From JANMCE01 sp031360915 (GTDB lineage Bacteria; Actinomycetota; Acidimicrobiia; Acidimicrobiales; Ilumatobacteraceae), in contig JANMCE010000055.1 of NCBI GenBank assembly GCA_031360915.1, forward strand, positions 1-23,988: a DNA stretch of 23,988 nucleotides, in the 5' to 3' direction. The notes below the pieces were generated by a model that worked only from the letters and a program-made list of their open reading frames with translations, was not told the origin of the DNA and did not search any database. Below, in pieces: positions 7,533 to 14,784 of the stretch. The position numbers and the translations under genes are program-made. Position 1 is the first letter of the stretch; each line of letters begins with the position of its first letter.

Positions 7533-8312
7533 TTAGTACGGCGCGCTGCCGCCGTCGATGGAAATCAACGAGCCCGTGATACCAGCCCCGGCCTCTGAGG
7601 CGAGCAGCGTTGCGATCAGCGCAACGTCCTCCACCTCGTTCAGCCGTTGGATGGCTGAGTCGCTGGCGAACCAGGCGAGCAGGTCTTCGTACTTCATGCC
7701 CATCGACTCGGCCGCTTTCCCGCCTTCGTCCTTCATCATGTCGGTCTCGATGGCGCCAGGGCACAGGGCGTTGACGGTGATGCCGAGCGTGCCAACCTCA
7801 TGCGCGAGCGCTTTGGTAAGCCCATTGACGGCGTGCTTGCCGGTGACATAGGTGGCAAGGCCCGGCTTGCCGACCTTGCCCTCCACCGAGGAGATGTTCA
7901 TGATGCGACCCCACTGCTGGGGGATCATGTGGGCAAGCGCCCGGCGGCTGCACCAAAACGTGCTCCACAGGTTGACCTTGAGCGCAAACTCCATCGCTTC
8001 ATCGGTAAGTTCGGCGACCGGAGCGTTATTCACCGAGCCACCTGCGTTGTTGACCAGGATGTCGAGGCGGCCATAGCGCTCAACGGTGGCGTCGATGAGA
8101 CCTTCGCAGTCTTCCTTCACACACGCGTCTCCCGCCACGAAATGCACGCGGTCGCCCGCCCCCATTTCGTCAATCGCCCGCTGGCCCTTGGCCAGGTCGC
8201 GCCCGTTGATGACCACCGATGCGCCGTCTCGAACGAACGCTTCGGCAATGGCCCGGCCGATGCCCCGCGTCCCGCCTGTGATGACCGCGACACGGCCGTC
8301 TAGCTCACCCAT
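7533..8312 (-). CDS. Short-chain dehydrogenase/reductase (SDR), first gene of operon
   Basis: A 259-residue classical SDR with every standard motif: TGGTRGIG (12-19), NNAG (88-91), S141/S142, Y155-VTG-K159, and VNALCPGAIETDM after the active site. NGRD after the second strand suggests NADP(H). It resembles 3-oxoacyl-ACP/CoA reductase-type or hydroxysteroid-dehydrogenase-type SDRs, which cannot be told apart by eye. The ATG at 8312 follows AAGGGGG at good spacing. It leads a five-gene minus-strand operon and is divergent from the acyl-CoA synthetase gene across 83 bp. Confidence 0.92.
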   Translation of the reverse strand: MGELDGRVAVITGGTRGIGRAIAEAFVRDGASVVINGRDLAKGQRAIDEMGAGDRVHFVAGDACVKEDCEGLIDATVERYGRLDILVNNAGGSVNNAPVAELTDEAMEFALKVNLWSTFWCSRRALAHMIPQQWGRIMNISSVEGKVGKPGLATYVTGKHAVNGLTKALAHEVGTLGITVNALCPGAIETDMMKDEGGKAAESMGMKYEDLLAWFASDSAIQRLNEVEDVALIATLLASEAGAGITGSLISIDGGSAPY

Positions 8313-8360
8313 TCGTCAACCCCCTTCGTGGCCGACCCCCGGTCAGCACGCTGCGGGCAA

Positions 8361-8395
8361 AGTGTAGCCGATGTTGAGTAAGTAAGGTCTACACT
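8361..8395. promoter_or_regulatory. Divergent promoter with inverted repeat AGTGTAG-N21-CTACACT
   Basis: The arms AGTGTAG (8361-8367) and CTACACT (8389-8395) are exact complements. Each contains a TACACT box pointing outward: leftward toward the SDR operon (start site predicted near 8354) and rightward into the acyl-CoA synthetase gene. The rightward TACACT touches the GTG, so TAAGGT (8383-8388), 7 nt before the GTG, is a better -10 for a leaderless mRNA. The repeat may therefore be a pair of -10 elements, an operator, or both. Confidence 0.5.
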
Positions 8396-9934
8396 GTGCC
8401 CCAGTTCGCCGACGACCTTGCCGCCAGCCGCCCCAATGAGATCGCTCTTCGTGATCCCGACCAGGCCCTCGGCTGGGCTCAGGCTGGTGACGTATTGGAT
8501 CGAGTCGGCAACAGGCTGGTGACCGACATCGATCTTGGGCCTCACCGTCGCGTTGCGGTATTTGCCGAGAACGCGGCCGAGACGGCGCTAGCTCATCTTG
8601 GCGCGTTGTTGGCCGGGGCGTCATCGGTGCCGGTCAACTTCCATCTCACGGCCGATGAGGCGGCGTTCATCCTGACCGACTCCGACACGCGAGTGCTCTT
8701 CGTCGATGAGCACACCGTCGAACGAGGGTTGGCCGCAGCACGTCAATCCCTTGTGCACACCGTGGTCGGATGGGGGTGTGCCGGTGTGGAAGGAGTCATC
8801 GACTGGGAGACATGGTTGCGTGAATCGAGCGCCGAGCCGCTCCCGCTCGACGTCGTGCCGCTTCCTAATCTGCTTTACACCAGTGGCACGACCGGCCAGC
8901 CGAAAGGCACCGAGCTACCGCCCACCATGTTCGCCGGCGGAGGCACCATGGCCGGGCACATCAAGGCCCTGCAGGCTCATCGCCTCGCCGCCTTCGGAAC
9001 CCACCTCGTGGTCGGCCCGATGTACCACACCGGCCCGCTGTCCGGCATGCGACTGCTGGTCGCAGGCGTGCCTTCGGTCATTCTCTTCCGCTTTGATGCC
9101 GAGGCCACGCTCGCCGCCATAGACCAGCACCAGATCGCCACAACCGTGATGGTTCCTACCCATTTCGTGCGACTGTTGGCTCTTTCCGACGATGTGAAGC
9201 AGCGCTATGACGTGTCGTCGCTTCGGCTGGTCGCCCACACCGGATCCAAGTGTCCGGTGGAAACGAAACGGGCCATGATCGAGTGGTGGGGCCCGGTCTT
9301 CTCCGATTCCTACGGTGCCACCGAAGTCGGCACCACCTGCTCAATCGACAGCAACGACTGGCTACAATTCCCTGGTTCCGTTGGCAGGGCCATCCCTCCG
9401 TTCACCGCGCTGGTGCTCGGTGATGACAACCAGGAGCTGCCGACCAACACCGAAGGGCGGCTGTTCTTTCGCGATGCTACGGGCCGTGGCATCGTGTACC
9501 CGAACGACTCGGCCAAGACCGCTCTGGCCAACCCCGAGCCTGGCCTGTTCACGCTCGGCGAAATCGGTTACATGAACGACGAGGGCTTCGTCTACATCAC
9601 CGATCGCTTCAGCGACATGGTGGTATCCGGCGGCGTCAACCTCTACCCGGCCGAAGCCGAACAAATCCTCATAGAGCACCCGGCCGTGGCCGACGTCGCG
9701 TGTATCGGTGTTCCGCACCCCGAGATGGGGGAAGAGATGAAAGCCTTGGTGATCGCCGTCGACCCGGCAAATGCTCCCGCGCCGGAGGAGGTTTTGGCGT
9801 GGCTGCGCGAGAGGCTTAGCCATTACAAGTGCCCCCGCAGCCTCGACTATGTGGAGGACCTTGGCCGCTCGCCGATGGGCAAGATCAACAAACGTCGGCT
9901 GCGGGCCGCGTACTGGGCGGGAGTTTCTTCGTGA
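8396..9934 (+). CDS. Acyl-CoA synthetase (AMP-forming, class I adenylate-forming enzyme)
   Basis: A 512-residue adenylate-forming ligase that activates a carboxylic acid with ATP and couples it to CoA. Motifs in order: P-loop YTSGTTGQPKG (161-171), YGATE (306-310), GEIGY (388-392), hinge TDRFSDMVVSGG (402-413), VNLYPAEAE, and the catalytic lysine K496 in PMGKINK. Length is normal. The start is GTG at 8396 with TAAGGT 7 nt upstream, giving a probable leaderless mRNA; a later start would cut into the conserved N-terminal domain. It is divergent from the SDR operon and 62 bp before the PEP-synthase-like gene. A CoA ligase here implies that the pathway substrate or an intermediate carries a carboxyl group. 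The acid cannot be identified. Confidence 0.93.
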   Translation: MPQFADDLAASRPNEIALRDPDQALGWAQAGDVLDRVGNRLVTDIDLGPHRRVAVFAENAAETALAHLGALLAGASSVPVNFHLTADEAAFILTDSDTRVLFVDEHTVERGLAAARQSLVHTVVGWGCAGVEGVIDWETWLRESSAEPLPLDVVPLPNLLYTSGTTGQPKGTELPPTMFAGGGTMAGHIKALQAHRLAAFGTHLVVGPMYHTGPLSGMRLLVAGVPSVILFRFDAEATLAAIDQHQIATTVMVPTHFVRLLALSDDVKQRYDVSSLRLVAHTGSKCPVETKRAMIEWWGPVFSDSYGATEVGTTCSIDSNDWLQFPGSVGRAIPPFTALVLGDDNQELPTNTEGRLFFRDATGRGIVYPNDSAKTALANPEPGLFTLGEIGYMNDEGFVYITDRFSDMVVSGGVNLYPAEAEQILIEHPAVADVACIGVPHPEMGEEMKALVIAVDPANAPAPEEVLAWLRERLSHYKCPRSLDYVEDLGRSPMGKINKRRLRAAYWAGVSS

Positions 9935-9951
9935 AGTATCCAGTTACCAAG

Positions 9952-9992
9952 TAGAGTTTGATCTGTCGGGAGGGCCGACAGCAGGGGGACGG
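9952..9992 (+). promoter_or_regulatory. Leader of PEP-synthase-like gene 1: -10, hairpin, strong ribosome site
   Basis: TAGAGT (9952-9957) is a candidate -10. About where transcription would start lies a perfect hairpin, CTGTCGG-GAGGG-CCGACAG (9963-9981). A strong ribosome site GGGGGACGG (9984-9992) follows 4 nt before the ATG. The hairpin could stabilise the mRNA 5' end, weakly stop readthrough from the upstream ligase gene, or bind a regulator. It has no U-tract, so it is not a classical terminator. Confidence 0.45.
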
Positions 9993-9996
9993 AATC

Positions 9997-11739
9997 ATGA
10001 AGGATCGTTGGATTACCGATTGGCCGGCCAGTGAACGTTGGCCGCACTACACCCGTTCAAACGCGGGTGAAGTTATGGCGACACCGGCCTCACCGCTCGG
10101 CCAACAGTTCACGTTCGACAACGGCATCGTGTTGGGCTGGCGCGACGGCTATGTTCGGCAGGGTTCGTACGCTCTGGGCGAGATGGCCGACAAGCTGCCC
10201 GAGCCATGCGGATTCTTTGGCGGTTACTTCTACATCAACCTCTCCAACGTCCGTATGCAGGGTGTACGCAGCCCGCTCGTTACCGTGGAACAACTCGATC
10301 TGGCGTTCTTCGGCGAGCACCCCGACGTGCCGCCGTACGATCCGCATCCGCTCGATGAACGACCCGACCTCGTTCCGAAAATCATGGAGCACCTCGGGTT
10401 CGTCATGTCTGCGCACAGCTGGCCGGAACTCGACGACGAGAAGGCCGAAATGAAGGCCCTCCGACGTAACCGGCCCGACATCGGTCCCATGACCGACGGC
10501 GAAATTGTCGCACGCTCGCGCTCGCTGCAGCCCTGGTTCCGCAAGCTGTTCGAGACCCACACGGTGTCGTCCAGTAGTTCGGGTATCGCGCCCGGCATGC
10601 TCTTCGCCGTTGGCCAGGCCGTCGGCGACCCGACGATACCGATGAAGCTCATCTCCGGTATTGGTGATGTCGACTCTGCGGAACCGAGCTACGCCCTGTG
10701 GGAGATCTCCCGCCTCGTTCGCAGCTCACCCGAGCTGACCGCAGCATTTGATGCCGGACCCGACGGCCTCCTTGAGCGCTTGCGAGCGTCCTCATCCGCC
10801 GACGGCAAGGCGTTCGTTGCCGCGTTCGATCAGTTCCTGGCGGATTTCGGATCCCGCGGACCGAACGAGTGGGAGATCAGCGCACCGTCGTGGGAAACCA
10901 AGCCGGCGCTCCCCCTCTCGCTTCTCGATCGCATCCGCATGCAGAGCGACGTTGAGTCGCCTCGCATTCGCAATGCGGCCAAAGCGGCCGAACGCAAACA
11001 GCTGATCGAGGAAGTCCGAGTCAAGGTCAAGCCCCTTGGCGACGAGATGGCGGGTATGTTCGAAAACGCCCTCGTGGCCGGCAACATGCAGGCCTACCGG
11101 GAACGAACCAAGAGCACCATTGTGATCCCGGTGAACGAGCTTCGGGTGATGATGAACGAACTCGGCCGTCGCCACCATGAGGCCGGACATCTCGCGCAGG
11201 CCGAGCACATCTTTATGCTCCTCGATGAAGAGCTTGAACCGTTTGTCGCCTCACCAACGGGGTGGAACGATGAGCTGGCCGAACGACATGCGACGTGGCG
11301 TCAGCTGTTCGATCTCGAGCCGCCGTACTTCATCCGTGACGCCAAGGTGCCACCGCTCAGCCAGTGGACGAAACGTCAGGACTCGGGCGCCGCCGCCGCC
11401 AAGGTCGGCGAGGTTCTTCAGGGGGTGCCCGGGTGTGCAGGCATCGTGCGGGGCCGGGCGTGTGTCATCCTCGATCCGGCCGACCCCGGTGAGCTAGAAG
11501 CTGGCGACATCCTGGTTGCCCCGCAAACCGATCCGGGCTGGACGCCGCTGTTCATGCCCGCCGGTGGCGTGGTGGTAAACGTCGGCGGCCAGATCAGCCA
11601 CGCCATCATCGTCAGTCGCGAGCTGGGCCTGCCGTGCGTGGTGTCGGTCACTGACGCCACCACCCGCATCCCGAACGGCGCCCTCATCGAGGTCAACGGC
11701 GACACCGGTCAGGTCACCATCATCGAGTTGCCTTCGTGA
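9997..11739 (+). CDS. PEP-synthase/rifampin-phosphotransferase-like protein without ATP-grasp domain (paralogue 1)
   Basis: A 580-residue protein. The C-terminal ~100 residues form the PEP-utilising mobile (phosphohistidine swivel) domain: AGDILVAPQTDPGWTPLF, then GGQISHAIIVSRELGLPCVV with the probable phosphorylated H535. The N-terminal and middle parts match the substrate-binding half of rifampin phosphotransferase-like proteins: YTRSNAGEV near residue 32, and GSRGPNEWE in the middle. The N-terminal ATP-grasp domain of PEP synthases and rifampin phosphotransferases, about 320 residues, is absent. In split systems such as phenylphosphate synthase and CreHI, an equivalent subunit works with a separate ATP-grasp protein to phosphorylate a phenol. 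The ATG 9997 has a strong ribosome site; the TTG at 9958 is rejected. It follows the CoA ligase and overlaps the convergent MFS gene by 31 bp. Confidence 0.87.
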   Translation: MKDRWITDWPASERWPHYTRSNAGEVMATPASPLGQQFTFDNGIVLGWRDGYVRQGSYALGEMADKLPEPCGFFGGYFYINLSNVRMQGVRSPLVTVEQLDLAFFGEHPDVPPYDPHPLDERPDLVPKIMEHLGFVMSAHSWPELDDEKAEMKALRRNRPDIGPMTDGEIVARSRSLQPWFRKLFETHTVSSSSSGIAPGMLFAVGQAVGDPTIPMKLISGIGDVDSAEPSYALWEISRLVRSSPELTAAFDAGPDGLLERLRASSSADGKAFVAAFDQFLADFGSRGPNEWEISAPSWETKPALPLSLLDRIRMQSDVESPRIRNAAKAAERKQLIEEVRVKVKPLGDEMAGMFENALVAGNMQAYRERTKSTIVIPVNELRVMMNELGRRHHEAGHLAQAEHIFMLLDEELEPFVASPTGWNDELAERHATWRQLFDLEPPYFIRDAKVPPLSQWTKRQDSGAAAAKVGEVLQGVPGCAGIVRGRACVILDPADPGELEAGDILVAPQTDPGWTPLFMPAGGVVVNVGGQISHAIIVSRELGLPCVVSVTDATTRIPNGALIEVNGDTGQVTIIELPS

Positions 11740-13148
11740 CGTCTCCGGCGAGACGCCGACCACCACAGCGGCGCACTCATTCCGATGTGGACGAGCGTCA
11801 CCATCCACCAGACACGACGAGCACCCGCCAGTAACCCTGGGCCGGTGCCCTCACCAAGGAGGCCTGCTGCGAGGGCTACACCGAGTGCGCCGCCCATGCG
11901 TCGCACCAGCTGCACGAGGCTGTTGCCAGCACCAAGCATGGTCGCCGGCAATGCGGCCAAGGCTGCCCCGGTGGTCATGGTGCCGCACATCCCACTGCCG
12001 AATCCCATGAGCATCGATGCCGGTAGCACCACGCCCACAAAGTTGGGTCGGGCCGTGGCGGTAGCAACCAACCATGCCGAGCCACCAGCGGTTATGAACG
12101 AGCTCACCACTATCGGCCGGGTGTTTCCGTACCGGATCGCGAGTTGACCACCAAGCGGCGCGGCGACCGATGCCATGACTTGGCCAAGTGCTACGGCAAG
12201 TCCGGCCTCTCGTACCGACCAGCCCCAGAGCGCGATCATGATCAGCGGTCCGGTCAGGAACCACCCGAAGAATCCGATCTGCTGAACTGCCCCCGCGATC
12301 GTATTGGCGGCAAACACCCGATTGCGGAGTATGGCCAGGTCAAGCAACGGAACCTCAGCGGTGACACAGCGCCGCACGAATACAACGATCAGCACAACGG
12401 CCAGCCCGCCCAACACGATGACTGGCGGTGAGGCCCATCCCCAACGACTGCCTTGCGCCAGCACCAGCATCAAAAGCCCCAGACCGATCGGGCCGACGTA
12501 GTAACTGAGGCGATCGGTCCGCCCTTCGAGATCCGTGATGATCTGCTCGTGAAGAACTCGCCGCCCAATGAGGGCTACGATGACGCCCAACGGAGCGAGC
12601 CCGCCGAAGGCGTACCGCCAGTTGGCATCCACGACGAGAGCGCCGAGCGTTGGCGTAAGCCACGCGGCCACGGACCCAATGGCACCCCAGACACCGATCA
12701 CCGCGGGGACCTTGGACGCCGGGAACATCGGCAGCACGAGGGCTAGCGCGCTGGATGCCAGGAACGCGCCACCCACGCCCTGTACGACCCGAGCGGCGAT
12801 GATCAAAGGGACCGAGGGTGCCATCGAGGTGAGCGCGGCACCGATGCTGAAAAGCGTGAGCCCAAAGAGGTAGAAACGCTTGCGGCCGCGCCGATCTGCC
12901 AGGCGACCGCCGATGAGGAGCAACGACGACTGGGCGACGAGGAATCCGGTGGCGATCCATGCCAGCGTTCCTCGGGCGACGTTCGGATGTTGGGCTGCGA
13001 TCTTCGGAAGAGCGAGCGCGACAAGACCCGAATCGACCACGAAAAGAAAGACGCTGGCTGCCGCGACGCAGACCCCTATCCACGCCGCCCGCCGATGGAC
13101 GGGATCGGCATTCCAGGCCTGGAGATCAACTGCTGCGTGGGTGTTCAC
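11709..13148 (-). CDS. MFS transporter, DHA2-like (14-TM drug:H+ antiporter type)
   Basis: A 479-residue membrane protein with about 14 hydrophobic segments. Motif A, GGRLADRRGRKR, follows TM2; a motif C-like stretch (GVWGAIGSVAAWLTPTLGALVV) lies in TM5, as in exporters of the EmrB/QacA type. It probably exports a toxic substrate or end product by proton exchange. The GTG at 13148 overlaps the stop of the upstream oxidoreductase as GTGA, so the two were co-translated, although that upstream gene is now broken. The last 31 bp overlap the end of the convergent PEP-synthase-like gene, an unusually tight packing that suggests the C-terminal tail (RRRRHEGNSMMVT) is not critical. Confidence 0.9.
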   Translation of the reverse strand: MNTHAAVDLQAWNADPVHRRAAWIGVCVAAASVFLFVVDSGLVALALPKIAAQHPNVARGTLAWIATGFLVAQSSLLLIGGRLADRRGRKRFYLFGLTLFSIGAALTSMAPSVPLIIAARVVQGVGGAFLASSALALVLPMFPASKVPAVIGVWGAIGSVAAWLTPTLGALVVDANWRYAFGGLAPLGVIVALIGRRVLHEQIITDLEGRTDRLSYYVGPIGLGLLMLVLAQGSRWGWASPPVIVLGGLAVVLIVVFVRRCVTAEVPLLDLAILRNRVFAANTIAGAVQQIGFFGWFLTGPLIMIALWGWSVREAGLAVALGQVMASVAAPLGGQLAIRYGNTRPIVVSSFITAGGSAWLVATATARPNFVGVVLPASMLMGFGSGMCGTMTTGAALAALPATMLGAGNSLVQLVRRMGGALGVALAAGLLGEGTGPGLLAGARRVWWMVTLVHIGMSAPLWWSASRRRRHEGNSMMVT

Positions 13149-14642
13149 CCCAGTTCAATAGCGAGCTGCATCGCCTGGCGGGTGGCAGACACCACGCGCC
13201 GCGGGGCATAGGCGTCACCGACCAGGTGAACGTTGCAGTGCACACTCTTCAACGATTGGTAGAGCGAGTCGTCGCCAATCGCGCCGCAGGCCAGCACAAT
13301 GGAATCGAAACCTGAACGACGCCAGCGACGGTCGCTGTAGGTGTTCGCGAGTGTGACTCCTTCAAAATCGACTGCAATAAGGCGCGCCATCGGGATGAGC
13401 TCCACACCTTCGGTATCGAGCCGGCTCAAGATCGCGCCGATGGTGTATTTGCCCACCAGCGGCGACGGCGCCGGGGATCGATAGCTGACCGTGACGTTGT
13501 GGCCGAGCCCGCTGAGGTGATCGGCGACCGACAGCGGCGCCACCCGATCATCCTCACTGACGACCAGCACCCGATGGCCCAATGTGGCCTCACCCGTGAG
13601 TACTTGGGTAACCGTCGCGACGTGGGCAGATCGAGCCCGGATGCATCAGGAAGTCGGGACATCACGCCAGTTGCCGTTGCAACGACATCGGCGCCATGGG
13701 CAATCACGAGGTCGAGTGTCGCTTCCATTCCGAGCCGTACCGAGACCCCAAGCCTCTCTAGGCGGCTCCGTTGCCAGTCGATCCACTTCCAGTACCGGCC
13801 GTTCATGCGCAAGGTCGCAGCCAATGCGAGCTGTCCCCCTACGTTCTGGCCGCGTTCCCACACGACGACCTCATGCCCACGCTCGGCCAGCAACCCAGCC
13901 AGTTCGAGCCCGGCCGGGCCGGCACCGATCACCAGCGCGCTCTGCGGATTCGCCGTGGCGGTGAGCAGGCCAAGATGCTCGCGGCCGGTGTAGGGGTTCG
14001 CCGCGCAGGCGAACTCGAGCCCTTCAACGACCCGGCGGTCTATGCAGTCGTTCACGCGCCGTAGCCATCCTGGCGTCGGTTGGTGAGTGGTGACATGAAC
14101 CACTGCAGCACGTCGTCATGGTTGGCATGCAGCTCCAGCACGTCGGCTCCGGCCTCGGCGGCGAGCGCGGCTGACTCCCCGTACTCACGCACGAGCCAGG
14201 ACACCTCGTCTGCATCGAGCGCGTGGGGTACCCGGTGATCGAGGTAGCCCGACAACGTGGCCGACGGTGCGATCGGCATGCCACCCTGCAGCACGAACTG
14301 CACCGTGCCGTAGCCACCCGCATCATGGATCCGACGTTGCATCTCCCCCATTCGGTCCACAAACTTTGGGTGACGAAAGTAGCCCGGGCCATTGGCTCCG
14401 ACACCGGTCGGCTCGAAACCGGGCACCAGCGGGTTGCGGACGAAGGTGGGCCCGCCGCCGACCCACTGCACACCGCCGCGCACCCGCTCCACCCAATACG
14501 CACAGTGCCGCTCGAACTGCTCGTCACTCTCCAACAAACGACCATTACCACCCGAATGGGGTGGCACTACCAGGCGATGGTCGAGCGCCATCATGCCGAC
14601 CTGAATCGCCGTGAAGGGAGCGGAGTTCACGGCGGTCGACAT
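13145..14642 (-). pseudogene. Broken old-yellow-enzyme / 2,4-dienoyl-CoA-reductase-type oxidoreductase
   Basis: Three pieces of one ~650-residue family are seen. Piece 1 (14642-14052) is the first half of the FMN TIM barrel, ending at SPLTNRRQDGYG. Piece 2, in another frame (from about 14055), starts at VNDCIDRRVVEG, the remnant of the 4Fe-4S segment, then ACAANPYTGRE and the FAD site GAGPAG (13926-13909). Piece 3, a third frame from about 13626 to 13145, has GHRVLVVSEDD and the C-terminal GDAYAPRR...A motif. The second half of the barrel, about 150 residues, is missing at the junction near 14055, and one base appears lost in the G run at 13624-13626. The family reduces enoyl or dienoyl bonds using NAD(P)H, FAD, FMN and 4Fe-4S. 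A TAGTCT box lies 6 nt before the ATG, so the start is intact. An assembly error is the main alternative. Confidence 0.8.
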
Positions 14643-14648
14643 CACTCG

Positions 14649-14704
14649 AGACTATCTGGTGTCCGGCTCAAGTAAGTACCTCACGACCTCTCTCCAAAGT
14701 ACCT
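14649..14704 (-). promoter_or_regulatory. Promoter and direct repeats before the broken oxidoreductase
   Basis: TAGTCT (14654-14649) ends 6 nt before the ATG at 14642, the leaderless arrangement. Upstream are two exact copies of AGGTACTT on the minus strand (14704-14697 and 14681-14674), 23 bp apart, about two helical turns. They could be a tandem activator or repressor site. The same region contains TCAAGTAAGT on the plus strand (14668-14677). Confidence 0.4.
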
Positions 14705-14715
14705 AAAATGCGACG

Positions 14716-14749
14716 CTGGCCGGCACCAGATTTCTCCGGTACCGGCCAG
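14716..14749 (-). terminator. Terminator after the ABC binding-protein gene
   Basis: The plus-strand arms CTGGCCGGCACC (14716-14727) and GGTACCGGCCAG (14738-14749) pair with one mismatch around a 10-nt loop. Read on the minus strand, the hairpin is followed after a few bases by ATTTTAGG, a weak U-run. It sits 35 bp after the stop of the binding-protein gene. A smaller CTGGC/GCCAG pair (14761-14778) lies in between. Confidence 0.6.
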
Positions 14750-14784
14750 GCTCAGATCGTCTGGCCAGAGTCAGCCAGTAAGGG

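Noticed and set aside
9958..9996. Upstream TTG start for PEP-like gene 1
   Set aside because: It lies just after the -10 and reads through the hairpin; the ATG at 9997 has a strong ribosome site and matches the paralogue's N terminus.
12355..13083. Alternative minus-strand frame inside the MFS gene
   Set aside because: Arg/Ser-rich, with no hydrophobic segments. The overlapping frame encodes a complete 14-helix transporter.
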